Below, in pieces: positions 38,742-47,800 of a stretch of 64,000 nt of DNA. The stretch is from Silicimonas algicola (GTDB lineage Bacteria; Pseudomonadota; Alphaproteobacteria; Rhodobacterales; Rhodobacteraceae): positions 124,001 through 188,000 of the forward strand of contig NZ_QGGV01000006.1 in NCBI RefSeq assembly GCF_003148765.1. Direction: 5' to 3'. Each line of letters begins with the position of its first letter. Position 1 is the stretch's first letter. The notes beneath the pieces were generated by a model. The model was not told the origin of the DNA. It saw only the letters and a program-made list of their open reading frames with translations, and made no database searches. The translations under genes were made by a program, and so were the position numbers.

Positions 38742-39769
38742 CGGAAAAGCTCCAGCCTGTTCTTGACCCTGAGCGTGCGCAGCGCGCCAAGCGAGACCGC
38801 GACGAGAAGGACAAGCCCCTCGATCAGAGGTTGCAGGAGCGGGTCGATGGAGAGAATGCGGAAGTAGAACGAGATCACGCGCAGGATGCCCGCGCCGACC
38901 AGCGAGCCGATGGCGCCGCCGATGCCTCCCAGAAGCGAGGACCCTCCCAGGACGACGGCGGCGATGGAATTAAGCGTATAGGCCCCCGCCTGCGACACGT
39001 CGGCATTGCCGGACGAGGTCTGGATGGCAAGGTAGAGCCCGCCGCAGGACGCGAAAAATCCCGCCAGCGTAAAGGCCGCGATCTTGGCGCGACGGACCGG
39101 AAGACCGGACATGAAGGCGGCACTTTCCGCCGAGCCGATGGCATAGACCGTGCGCCCGGTGACGGTGCGCTTGAAGGGGATCCAGACCCCGAATCCGATC
39201 ACGAGAAGGATGATGAGAGGCACGGGTATGTTGACGAAGGGCTGCAGCCAGGCGGCGTTGCCGTCGTCGGCAAGGCCGTAGGTTTCGGCGAAGTCGAAGA
39301 CCGCGTTGGTCACCGCCCAGTTCAGGTCGCCGTCGATCTCGCCGCCGGGCGAGGGACGGATGATGAGGGCCAGACCGATGGCGATGGCCCCCGTGGCGAG
39401 CGTCGCGATGATGGGCTGGATGCGGCCGTAGACCACGATAAGGCCGTTCATCAGGCCGAAGGCGGTGCCGCAGGCGAGCGTGACGATCATGCCCAGCACC
39501 ATCTGCACGGGCGAGCCCGTGACGAGGTGCGAGGCGATGCAGTTCGCCAGCGTCATCACCGCGCCTACAGAGAGGTCGAGCCCGCCCATCAGGACCGGGA
39601 TCGTCTGCGCCATGGCGACGAAGGCGATGGCGACGCTTTCGTTGGCGTTCTGGATGAAGACCGCGGTCGAGAAGCCGCGCGGATGCAGCGCGTGGTAGCC
39701 GAGGAACAGGACCAGGAACATCGCGAGGGCGCCGGCGAAGGCGCGGTTCCTGAGGATAAGGTCGCGCAT
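38738..39769 (-). CDS. Sugar ABC transporter permease (first of two)
   Basis: A 343-residue RbsC/YtfT-type permease with about nine membrane segments, the GGLDLSVGAVMTLANCIASH block and NGLIVVYGRIQPIIATLATGAI, then SIAAVVLGGSSLLGGIGGAIGSLVGAGIL near the C-terminus. Its start shares one base with the ATPase stop codon (TGATG) and its end overlaps the second permease, so the membrane components are translationally coupled. Confidence 0.91.
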   Translation of the reverse strand: MRDLILRNRAFAGALAMFLVLFLGYHALHPRGFSTAVFIQNANESVAIAFVAMAQTIPVLMGGLDLSVGAVMTLANCIASHLVTGSPVQMVLGMIVTLACGTAFGLMNGLIVVYGRIQPIIATLATGAIAIGLALIIRPSPGGEIDGDLNWAVTNAVFDFAETYGLADDGNAAWLQPFVNIPVPLIILLVIGFGVWIPFKRTVTGRTVYAIGSAESAAFMSGLPVRRAKIAAFTLAGFFASCGGLYLAIQTSSGNADVSQAGAYTLNSIAAVVLGGSSLLGGIGGAIGSLVGAGILRVISFYFRILSIDPLLQPLIEGLVLLVAVSLGALRTLRVKNRLELFR

Positions 39770-41292
39770 CAGGCCGCCTCCCCGCCGGGGATATTCAGCG
39801 AGGCCGAGACGATGTTCTCTTCGGTCAGACGCTCGCCATCGAGTTCGGCGACCACGCGGCCGTCGTAGAGGATCGAGACGCGGTCGCAGCAGCCGATCAG
39901 CTCGTCATAGTCGGTGGAGTAGAGGACGATGGCCTTTCCGGCGTCGGCAAGCTGGCGCATCAGGCGATAGATCTCCTGCTTTGTGCCCACGTCGATGCCG
40001 CGCGTGGGATCGTTCAGAAGGATCACGTCGGGGTCGTCGATCAGCCATTTGGCGATGACGACCTTCTGCTGGTTGCCGCCGGACAGCGTCTCGACCTTGT
40101 CGGTGACGTCGCCAACCTTGATCTGTAGCTGGGTCACGGCGTCCGCGATGGCCGTATCGGCGCGGCTCCGGTCGATCAGGGGGCCGGTCGAGACGCGGGC
40201 GTAATTCGGAGTCAGCAGGTTGTCGGCGATGGAGAGTTGCAGCATCAGCCCCTCGGTCTTGCGATCCTCGGGCACGAGGGCGAGCGAGGTCGGCTGCCGC
40301 TTGGCCCTGGCGGGAGACGCGGGTCGATACGGGCGGCCGCCGAGTTCGATGCGGCCCGTGACGCCCTTAAGCACCCCGAAGAGCGCGAGCAGCAGTTCCT
40401 TGTGTCCCTGACCGTCGAGGCCGCCGAGGCCGAGGATCTCGCCCGGTGCGACCTCGATGTCGATGCCCTTGAGCCGGTCCTCCCACTTCAGGGCCTCGAC
40501 CTTGAGCGCGGGCGACTTGCCGGCAACGGGCGCGGGCTTCGGCGGGAACTGGGCCTCGATGTCGCGGCCGATCATCAGGCGCACGATCTCGCCACTCGTC
40601 CTCTCGCCCTTGCCGAAGGTCTCGATGTGGTGGCCGTTGCGGAAGACCGACAGCGTGTCGCAGAGTGCGTCTACCTCGTGCATCCGGTGGCTGATGAAGA
40701 GGCTCGCCACGTTGTCCTCGCGCAGCTTGCCGAGAAGGTCGTAGACGGTCTGGACGTCACGGCTCGTCAGGGCCGAGGTCGCCTCGTCGAGGATCAGGAC
40801 GGACGGGTTCTTCGAGATGGCCTTGGCGATCTCGACCATCTGGCGGCGCGACAGGCTGAGGTCGCGCACGTTGGTGTCGGGGTTCACGTCCTCGCAGTCG
40901 ATCCGCGCCAGAAGCTCCTCGGAGCGGCGGCGCTGCGCCCGGCGGTCGATGAGGCCCAGGCTGCGGGGGGGGCGGTCGATGAAGATGTTGTCGGCGACCG
41001 ACAGGTCCGGGATCAGCGACAGCTCCTGGAAGATGCAGACGATGCCGGCGTCGCGCGCTTCGGCGGGACTGCGAAAGGCGACCGGCCTGCCGTCGAGAAG
41101 CATCCGGCCCTCGCTGGGCGGCAGGACGCCCGCCATGATCTTGATGAGCGTCGATTTGCCCGCGCCGTTCTCGCCCAGAATCGCGTGGATCGTGCCGCGG
41201 CGGCACTGGAAGTCCACGTCCTTCAGGGCGGTGATGCCGCCGAAGTAGCGCGAGACGCCTTCCAGGGCGACGTGCGGGGTCGTGCTGTCCAT
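39769..41292 (-). CDS. Sugar ABC transporter duplicated ATPase
   Basis: A 507-residue RbsA-type protein with two ATPase halves. Half one has Walker A GENGAGKST near residue 35 and a degenerate signature (LSLSRRQMVEIAKAI); half two has a weaker P-loop (GLDGQGHKELL) and the strong signature LSGGNQQKVVIAKWL with LNDPTRGIDVG. This is the standard carbohydrate-uptake type 2 form. ATG 41292 is used; an in-frame upstream extension is less conserved. The gene lies 56 nt after the binding-protein gene, with a hairpin in that gap. Confidence 0.92.
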   Translation of the reverse strand: MDSTTPHVALEGVSRYFGGITALKDVDFQCRRGTIHAILGENGAGKSTLIKIMAGVLPPSEGRMLLDGRPVAFRSPAEARDAGIVCIFQELSLIPDLSVADNIFIDRPPRSLGLIDRRAQRRRSEELLARIDCEDVNPDTNVRDLSLSRRQMVEIAKAISKNPSVLILDEATSALTSRDVQTVYDLLGKLREDNVASLFISHRMHEVDALCDTLSVFRNGHHIETFGKGERTSGEIVRLMIGRDIEAQFPPKPAPVAGKSPALKVEALKWEDRLKGIDIEVAPGEILGLGGLDGQGHKELLLALFGVLKGVTGRIELGGRPYRPASPARAKRQPTSLALVPEDRKTEGLMLQLSIADNLLTPNYARVSTGPLIDRSRADTAIADAVTQLQIKVGDVTDKVETLSGGNQQKVVIAKWLIDDPDVILLNDPTRGIDVGTKQEIYRLMRQLADAGKAIVLYSTDYDELIGCCDRVSILYDGRVVAELDGERLTEENIVSASLNIPGGEAA

Positions 41293-41313
41293 GCCTGCCT
41301 CGTGGTATGGGGT

Positions 41314-41339
41314 CGGCGGCGCCCCCTGGAGCGCCGCCG
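41314..41339 (-). other. Intercistronic hairpin after the solute-binding protein gene
   Basis: A perfect 9-bp inverted repeat (CGGCGGCGC / GCGCCGCCG) with an 8-nt loop begins 9 nt after the binding-protein stop and ends about 20 nt before the ATPase start. There is no U-run, so mRNA stabilisation or partial attenuation is more likely than full termination. Confidence 0.65.
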
Positions 41340-41348
41340 CGTCTTGCA

Positions 41349-42479
41349 TCACTTCACGTCGGTTTCGTCCTGCGCCATGATCGCAGGGCCCGAGACGTTC
41401 ACGCCGCAGGGCGGGAATTCGTTCACCGTGAAGAAGTTGTCGGGCAGGTCGGACCAGAAGTTCTTGCCGTCCTCCAGCTCCTCATAGGTCGCCACCGGAA
41501 GCGGGACCGAGATGAGCTGCGGCATCACGTTGCCTTCCAGCGCCGAGATCGCCGCTTTCATCGCCACGGCGACGAGGCCGGGCGACTGGCCGATCGAGAT
41601 GCCTTTCAGGCCCTCGTCGGAATGCTCGGCGATGGCCTTGCGGAAGCCGTTCTCGGATTCGCCCGCGACCGGCACCCAGGGGTGGCCCGCGTCGGTCAGC
41701 GCCTGGATGACGCCGTTCGACCCGCCCTGGCCGATGATGGCCTCGAACTGGCCATGCACGGCGATGGCGTCGGCAACCACCTTCTGCGTGGTGCCGTCGT
41801 CCCAGTTGCCGACGACCGACACGATCTCCCAGGTGCCGTCATCGGCGGCCAGGACCTCGTTGATGCCGATCGAGCGGTCCCGGTCGACCGAGTTGCCCGG
41901 AAGTCCGCGCACCTCGAGGATCTTGCCCGAGCTGACGCCCTTGGCGTCCAGCTCCTTCAGTGCGAACTCGGCCCACATGCGGCCCATGGCAAGCTGGTCC
42001 TCGTTGACCTGCATGACCGCGTCGGTGTCGAGCACGTTGTCGAAGGGCACGAGGACGACATTCTCGCGGTCCGCAAGGCGGATGACCCGGTCGAACCCGT
42101 CGGGCGAGACGGCGATCGTAACGATCGCGTCGTAGCCCTGGTTGATGAAGTCCTCGATGGCGCCAAGCTGCGCGGGGGCGTCGGTGCCGGTCGAGACCAC
42201 CTTGAATTCGGCGATCTTGTCCTTGACGGCGGGATCCTCGGCATAGGCCTTGGCGGTCTTGATCATCTGGATCCGCCAGGTGTTGCCGACGAAACCGTTG
42301 ACGATGGCGATGCGGTAGGGGCCTTCCTGGGCCTCCCACTGGAAGTGCTTGGTGGATGCGTCCCACGGCGCGAAGCAGGACGGGTCGACGCCCGGTCCGT
42401 CCACGACGGAGGGGCCGGCGAAGGCGGCGGTTCCCAGGCCGGCAAGAAGCGCGGCGAGGGCGGTCGATCTGAGGTTCAT
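41349..42479 (-). CDS. Periplasmic sugar-binding protein of the ABC system
   Basis: A 376-residue type I periplasmic binding protein. The signal peptide is MNLRSTALAALLAGLGTAAFA (cleavage near residue 22). The Rossmann-like lobes show IAIVNGFVGNTWRIQMIKTAKAYAE, GAIEDFINQGYDAIVTIAV and IGQGGSNGVIQALTDAG, common to ribose/galactose-type binding proteins. Length is somewhat above the usual 310-350. It is the first transport gene behind the FCD regulator (20 nt). Confidence 0.9.
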   Translation of the reverse strand: MNLRSTALAALLAGLGTAAFAGPSVVDGPGVDPSCFAPWDASTKHFQWEAQEGPYRIAIVNGFVGNTWRIQMIKTAKAYAEDPAVKDKIAEFKVVSTGTDAPAQLGAIEDFINQGYDAIVTIAVSPDGFDRVIRLADRENVVLVPFDNVLDTDAVMQVNEDQLAMGRMWAEFALKELDAKGVSSGKILEVRGLPGNSVDRDRSIGINEVLAADDGTWEIVSVVGNWDDGTTQKVVADAIAVHGQFEAIIGQGGSNGVIQALTDAGHPWVPVAGESENGFRKAIAEHSDEGLKGISIGQSPGLVAVAMKAAISALEGNVMPQLISVPLPVATYEELEDGKNFWSDLPDNFFTVNEFPPCGVNVSGPAIMAQDETDVK

Positions 42480-42499
42480 TGTCTTTCCTCCCTAGAAAG

Positions 42500-43240
42500 T
42501 CATGACGTGATGTCCCGCTTCCCGGCCTCGGGAGCGGCGGTCTTCTGGAAAAGGGCGTACCCGGCGTTCAGATGCGTCTTCATCAGGTACTGGTAGCCCA
42601 GGCGGTCGCCCGCCTCGGCCGCCGCGAGGATGGCCTCGTGCTCGCGGTAGGTGGTGGTCTCGAAGGTGCGCCGCGACTTGCCCATCTTCATGATGCGCAG
42701 GATCACGGGCTTCATCAGGCCGTAGACGTCGAGGATGGCCTTGTTGTCGAGCAGGCTCATCAGCTTGGTGTGGAATTCGAAGTCGTACTCCGAGGCGACG
42801 TCCACATGTGGCATGTCGGTCAGCTTGGTGTTGATGCGTCTCAGCTCGGCCAGGTCGGAGGGCGTCATGCGCTCGAAGAGCGTTTCGACCGACGAGACCT
42901 CGAGCAGCGCGCGGAAGCCCTGGATGTCGCTGAAGGTCTTGGGCGACAGGTCGAGGACATTGAACGAGAACATCTCGAAGGCCGAGGCCATGCGGTTGTC
43001 GATGATCGTCGCCCCGACCTTGGGACGCACCTCGACGATGCCGTAGGCCTTCAGGATGCGCATCGCTTCGCGGACGGTGTTGCGCGAGGCGCCGAAGGCG
43101 TCGCAGAGTTCGCGCTCGGTCGGAAGGCTGTCGCCCACCGTCAGGCCGTCCCTCCCGATCAGCGCCCGGATGCTTTCGACGACGCCGTCGACGGCAGATC
43201 CGGTCTCGCTGCGTGTGGTCTGCGCCCCCGCTTCGGCCAC
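42500..43240 (-). CDS. GntR-family transcription regulator, FCD type
   Basis: A 246-residue regulator: winged helix at the N-terminus (LPTERELCDAFGASRNTVREAMRILKAYGIVEVRP), then an all-helical FCD ligand domain with metal-type histidines in DFEFHTKLMSLL and REHEAILAAAEAG. The GTG at 43240 is selected because GGGGGGAA lies just upstream and no ATG is suitable. It is 20 nt upstream of the binding-protein gene, so it probably controls its own operon and the divergent SMP-30 gene through the palindrome at 43292-43310. The effector is probably a sugar acid or lactone-derived metabolite. Confidence 0.88.
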   Translation of the reverse strand: MAEAGAQTTRSETGSAVDGVVESIRALIGRDGLTVGDSLPTERELCDAFGASRNTVREAMRILKAYGIVEVRPKVGATIIDNRMASAFEMFSFNVLDLSPKTFSDIQGFRALLEVSSVETLFERMTPSDLAELRRINTKLTDMPHVDVASEYDFEFHTKLMSLLDNKAILDVYGLMKPVILRIMKMGKSRRTFETTTYREHEAILAAAEAGDRLGYQYLMKTHLNAGYALFQKTAAPEAGKRDITS

Positions 43241-43291
43241 GAAATTCCCCCCTGGCCGCCCGGTCCCGTGCCGGACGATCTCTTGTGCAAC

Positions 43292-43310
43292 GTATTTGTC
43301 CGACAAATAC
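43292..43310. promoter_or_regulatory. Perfect palindromic operator, GntR/FadR-like
   Basis: GTATTTGTC-C-GACAAATAC is a 19-bp perfect inverted repeat (9-bp arms, 1-nt centre) between the divergent FCD regulator and SMP-30 genes. Its core TTGTCCGACAA fits the T-n-G-T-n-n-n-A-C-n-A pattern known for FadR-subfamily GntR proteins. Position between both promoters implies coordinate control. Confidence 0.75.
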
Positions 43311-43414
43311 CTGTCAATATTCCTGAGAGGGGGCTCCTGCCGGGATTTGAGCCCCACTTGACCAACCAAAGACGGCTCGCCAAAGTCGCACCAGCACAAG
43401 ATCGGGGAGCGGCG

Positions 43415-44323
43415 ATGCCTGGCGAACACTACGAGATCGTGGACGAGCGCTTTCGCAAGCTGATCCACAAGAATGCCAACATCGACCTTCTCTGGGAGGG
43501 TGGGCGCTGGTGCGAGGGTCCGGCCTACCTCGCGGCGGGCAAGTACCTCGTCTGGTCCGACATCCCGAACGACCGGGTAATGCGGTGGGACGAATGCTCG
43601 GGCGCGGTCTCGGTCTTCGAGCAGCCCTGCCGCAACCAGAACGGCCACACCGTCGACCTCGAGGGCCGTCTCGTCGCCTGCGAACATCGGGGCCGGCAGG
43701 TCAGCCGGATCGAGCATGACGGTTCGCTGACGATCCTGGCGGACAGGTTCGAGGGCAAGCGCTTCAACTCGCCCAACGACGTGGTGGTGAAGTCGGACGG
43801 CTCGATATGGTTCACCGATCCGTCCTACGGCATCGACAGCGAATACGAGGGCGACCAGTCGCCGTCCGAGATCGGGTCGCGCAACGTCTACCGGATCGCC
43901 CCCGATGGCGCGGTCACCTGCGTTGTCACCGACATGGTTCAGCCGAACGGTCTCGGCTTCTCGCCGGACGAGAGCCTGCTTTATGTCGCCGACACCGGGC
44001 AGACGCATAAGCCGGACCACACGCCGCGCATCCGCAGCTATCCGGTGACAGGCGACAGGCTGGGCGAGGGTGCCGACCTGATCGTCAGCAAGACCGCGGG
44101 CCTCTTCGACGGATTCCGGGTCGATACGGGCGGCAACATCTGGACCTCGGCGCGCGACGGCGTCCATTGCTATGACGCCGACGGGACGCTTCTGGGCAAG
44201 ATCCTCATAGACGAGGTCGTAGCGAACGTCGTCTTCGGAGGACGGAAGAAGAATCGGCTCTTCATCTGCGCCACGACGACGCTTCGTTCGATTTACGTCA
44301 ACGCGATCGGTGTGGCCCGCTAG
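43415..44323 (+). CDS. SMP-30/gluconolactonase-like sugar lactonase
   Basis: A 302-residue six-bladed beta-propeller protein. Metal-site residues of the family are visible: WCEGPAYL (Glu), NSPNDVVV (Asn) and DGFRVDTGGNIW (Asp), together with IWFTDPSYGI. It would hydrolyse an aldonolactone such as glucono- or galactonolactone. ATG 43415 follows a GGGGAG ribosome site. It faces the FCD regulator and the ABC operon, which also ends in a lactonase of a different fold. Confidence 0.88.
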   Translation: MPGEHYEIVDERFRKLIHKNANIDLLWEGGRWCEGPAYLAAGKYLVWSDIPNDRVMRWDECSGAVSVFEQPCRNQNGHTVDLEGRLVACEHRGRQVSRIEHDGSLTILADRFEGKRFNSPNDVVVKSDGSIWFTDPSYGIDSEYEGDQSPSEIGSRNVYRIAPDGAVTCVVTDMVQPNGLGFSPDESLLYVADTGQTHKPDHTPRIRSYPVTGDRLGEGADLIVSKTAGLFDGFRVDTGGNIWTSARDGVHCYDADGTLLGKILIDEVVANVVFGGRKKNRLFICATTTLRSIYVNAIGVAR

Positions 44324-44416
44324 GGGCGCAAGCGCCGGATTCGGGGCAAGGGCGGGTCACAACCCGCGATTCTTCTGCCCCACTTTCGCCAAATTCCAAT
44401 TCCCCTGCCGCGTTTC

Positions 44417-44430
44417 TGCCAATATTGGCA
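44417..44430. promoter_or_regulatory. Perfect 14-bp palindrome, operator-like
   Basis: TGCCAATATTGGCA is symmetrical without spacer. Its position, 94 nt behind the SMP-30 stop and 400 nt upstream of the beta-helix protein gene, and its AT-rich centre suggest a dimeric regulator site. Confidence 0.45.
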
Positions 44431-44444
44431 AATGACCCAAGGTC

Positions 44445-44468
44445 AAACCCGGGAACAATCCCGGGTTT
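44445..44468. terminator. Perfect hairpin, possible terminator after the SMP-30 gene
   Basis: AAACCCGGGA-ACAA-TCCCGGGTTT forms a 10-bp perfect stem with a 4-nt loop, 121 nt after the lactonase stop. The stem itself supplies TTT at its 3' side in either direction, followed by AATGC on the plus strand. Confidence 0.5.
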
Positions 44469-44652
44469 AATGCTCGGAATTCCGCTCACCAGCCTCCCGT
44501 TTTGTGTGCGCGCCGCACGGATGGCAGCAATTTGCCGTCAACAATCCGCCCATTTGCAGTCCATTGCCGAGCGGAAATCCCCCATTTGTAGACGGTTCCG
44601 AACAAATCTAGCCCTGTGCCGTGTTGGTCGATCCGACGGGAACCAATTGCCA

Positions 44653-44680
44653 TCGCTTGGTCACAATACGCCCCAAGCGA
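44653..44680. other. Inverted repeat of unknown role
   Basis: TCGCTTGG (44653-44660) and CCAAGCGA (44673-44680) are exact complements around a 12-nt loop, about 150 nt upstream of the beta-helix protein gene. No U-run follows; a regulator site or leader-RNA stem would fit. Confidence 0.4.
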
Positions 44681-44829
44681 CGCCTCAATCAGGCTCCCAT
44701 CTGATCGCGTTCCGAGTGGCCTGTGTGCGGCCAAAAAAATCAAAAAACGATGCGCCAAACGGACGGAGCTCTCAAAATGAACGTGACGTGTAAACGCCCG
44801 CACAATGGATTTGTCGGGAGGGTCGAGGA

Positions 44830-47800
44830 ATGAACTTTCTCCTGATCCTGTTCGGCCTCTTTGGAAGTGCAGCAGCCTTTGGCTCGGGGGGCGGTGACGG
44901 CAGCATGACCGCTGACGGCAAGGTGGACAACAACGGCAAGGGCAACGGCAAGCCCGACAAGGATCCCATCCCGGTCGACACCGGCAGCCAGACCGAGGAA
45001 GAGCCGGTCGAGGAGCCTGTCGAAGAGGAGCCCCAAGCGCCTGTCGAGGAGCCGACCAACGAGGTCCCGACCGAAGAGCCTGTGGAAGAGCCCGTCGAAG
45101 AGCCCGTCGAGGAGCCTGTCGACGAGACCCCCGTCGAAGAGCCGACGAACGAGGTTCCGACCGAAGAGCCTGTGGAAGAGCCCGTCGAGGAGCCCGTGGA
45201 CGAGACGCCGGTCGAGGAGCCGACGAACGAAGTCCCGACTGAGGAACCGACCGAGGAACCCGTAGAAGAACCCGTCGAGGAGCCGACCGACGAGGTTCCG
45301 ACCGAAGAGCCGGCCGAGGAACCCACCGGCGGCAGCGACAGCCCGATCGACATCACGAACCCCGGCCAGTCGACCAACAGCGACGGCGCCGACACCGATC
45401 CGATCGTCGTCAACGGCACCATCGACGTGGTGACCGGACGGACCCACACGCTCGACGCCGTGGGCGACGATGTCACCGCCGTCCGCATCATCTCGGACGT
45501 TGAGCATGGCCATGTCACGGTGAACCCCGACGGCACGCTGGCTCTCGTGATGACCGGCGAGACCTACACCGGATCGCAGAGCTTCCGCTACGAGGCGACC
45601 CACGCCGACGGCAGCACGACCACGCATACGGTCAACATGAGGTGCGTCGAGGGCGATCAGGCCGCTGGCTGGGCCACCGGCACGTCGCACTACATGCTCG
45701 AGACCGACGAGAACGACAACGTCGTCGTCGAGGCGGGCGAGAACCACACCAAGGTCTACGTCTCGGGCTCCGGCGACGCGCTGTCGCTGGCCGACATCGC
45801 CCGCGCCGAAGGCATGGACGTAAGCCAGGTCACCGGCGAGTGGCTTCTCGCGAACGGCACCTATGGCCAGAGTGAAGGCCTGGCCCTGGCCGAGGACGCC
45901 GGCATGGCGCTCTGGCACGCGGCGACGCCTCGCGGCTCGGAAACGTCGAACTGGCTTCTGTTCGAGCGCGGCTACACCTATGACGACCTCGGCCGCGTGA
46001 TGATCCGCGACACCGACGGCGAGGACCCGCTGCACCCGCTCTATGTCGGAGCCTACGGCTCGGGCGACAAGCCGATCCTGACCGAGGAGTTCCTCCAGAA
46101 CAACGAAGGCAGCACCAACCTCGTCGTGCAGGGGCTCGAGTTCCGCGGCGGTGTCTTCTTCGCTCAGGCGGGCGGCAACATCATCTTCGACGACATCAGC
46201 GTAAAATACGTCGAGATGGATGTGATGCATCAGGACGGCGTGACGGTCCGCAACTCCGACTTCACGGACGTCCACAACGAAGCCCCGGTCAACGCCGAAT
46301 GGCAGGGGTCGTGGGACCGCGCCCAGGGCATCTTCGCCAACTTCAACAACGGCGTCCTGCTCGAAGGCAACTTCTTCGACCTGAACGGCTACGAGCTTGG
46401 CTTCACCGGCCAGGACGCGTCGTCGCCGCAGCCACCCACGATGTACAGCCACAACATGTACATCGGCAACGACAACACCGACATCACGCTCCGCGACTCG
46501 ATCTCGATGCGGGCCTCGTCCTTCGGCGCGCAGGTGCGTCCGGGCGGCTTCATCGAGGACAACGTCTTCATCGACAACAACGCGGCCTTCGCTACGGTCG
46601 GCGGAGACTACAAGGACGCGGGCTACGTCGGGTACTACTCGCTCCTCAGCGGCAACATCGTGACCTCGGGCGCCCACAAGGACGCCGACATGGTCGGGGC
46701 CTTCACGCTCGGCCTGACGGACGATGCGCTGATGACCTCGCTCGTCGACAACGTGGTCGCGCACCTCGCCAACCCGGACGACCCGTCCGAGCTGGACTAC
46801 AAGTACTGGATCAACGACGCGAACCGGTCGATCGATCCCTACTACAACGACACCATCGTCTGGAACTGGATGGGCGCGCGCGCCTTCGAGTATCCCGACA
46901 AGGACGTCGACGTGAACGTCGAGGGTCTGGACCCGTCCGTCATGGACGCGACCACGATCCAGCGCTTCACCGCGCAGCTTCTGGGCACGAACGAGGCGAC
47001 GATCGGCGACCTGGCCGACTATCTGAGGGCGCAGGCCGACGGCACGCTCGATGACGTGGTCGACGCCGACCTCATCATCAAGTTCTTCCAGGAAGGCTTC
47101 GGCATCGAGGCCGACATGCGCGACGGCGCCGAGACGCTGCGCTTCATCCCGAACGACCTCGGCGACGGGGTCCGGTGGGACAACCACCTAAACTGGAGCA
47201 CCGACGACCTTCCCGGCCTCTATGCCGAGGACGACGTCGACCTGGGCGGTAACCACGTCGTCTTCGGGACCAATGCCACCATCGACGAGCTCGAATTCGG
47301 GCCGGACGGCGAGCTTCAGGTCTACGGCGGCAAGCTGACCGTCGCGGGCGGTGTCACCGGCGACTATGCCGGCAGCCTCGACATCACCTCGGCCGGTCAG
47401 TTCTGGACCGAAGGCGGGGATGCCGCGAACCTCGACATCGACGTCATGGGCGGGCGCTTCGTGAACACCGGCGCCATGTCGGGAGCCGACCTGTCGGTCA
47501 CCGGCGGGCAGGCGATCCTCGCCACCGACAACGCAGAGTTCGACGTCGAGAGCGGCGACAAGCTCTCGATCTCGGGTGCGGGCCGCGCCGGCTTCGACGG
47601 CGAGGACGGGGGTATGGCGATCCTCGACATGCACGCGGGCTCGACGCTCGAGTTCCTCACCGAGGGCGGCGACCTGGGCTCGATCTCCGAGTTCCGCTCG
47701 GGCGCCTTTGGCGACAGCGATGTCAAGTCCGGGGCCGATCTGGGCGACACGAACCTGACGATCAACCTCGCCGGCCTCTCGGCCAGCGCAGGAAGCGCTT

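Larger units (their letters stand above)
44324..44829. other. Palindrome-rich gap of 506 bp upstream of the beta-helix protein gene
   Basis: No gene is supported here. It is more AT-rich than its surroundings and has A-tracts near 44730-44745 (AAAAAAATCAAAAAA). Separate entries describe its three clear inverted repeats. A long regulatory leader or a remnant of transferred DNA are both possible; the ribosome site GGGAGGG (44816-44822) precedes ATG 44830. Confidence 0.5.

Noticed and set aside
44995-45324. Repeated units resembling a CRISPR or minisatellite
   Set aside because: The repeats are in frame, encode Glu/Pro/Val units, have no unique spacers and lie inside a large coding region.
44740-47187. 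815-residue open frame opposite the beta-helix protein gene
   Set aside because: Antisense shadow; composition is Val/Arg/Asp/Gly noise, while the plus-strand frame has a ribosome site, domain structure and a terminator.
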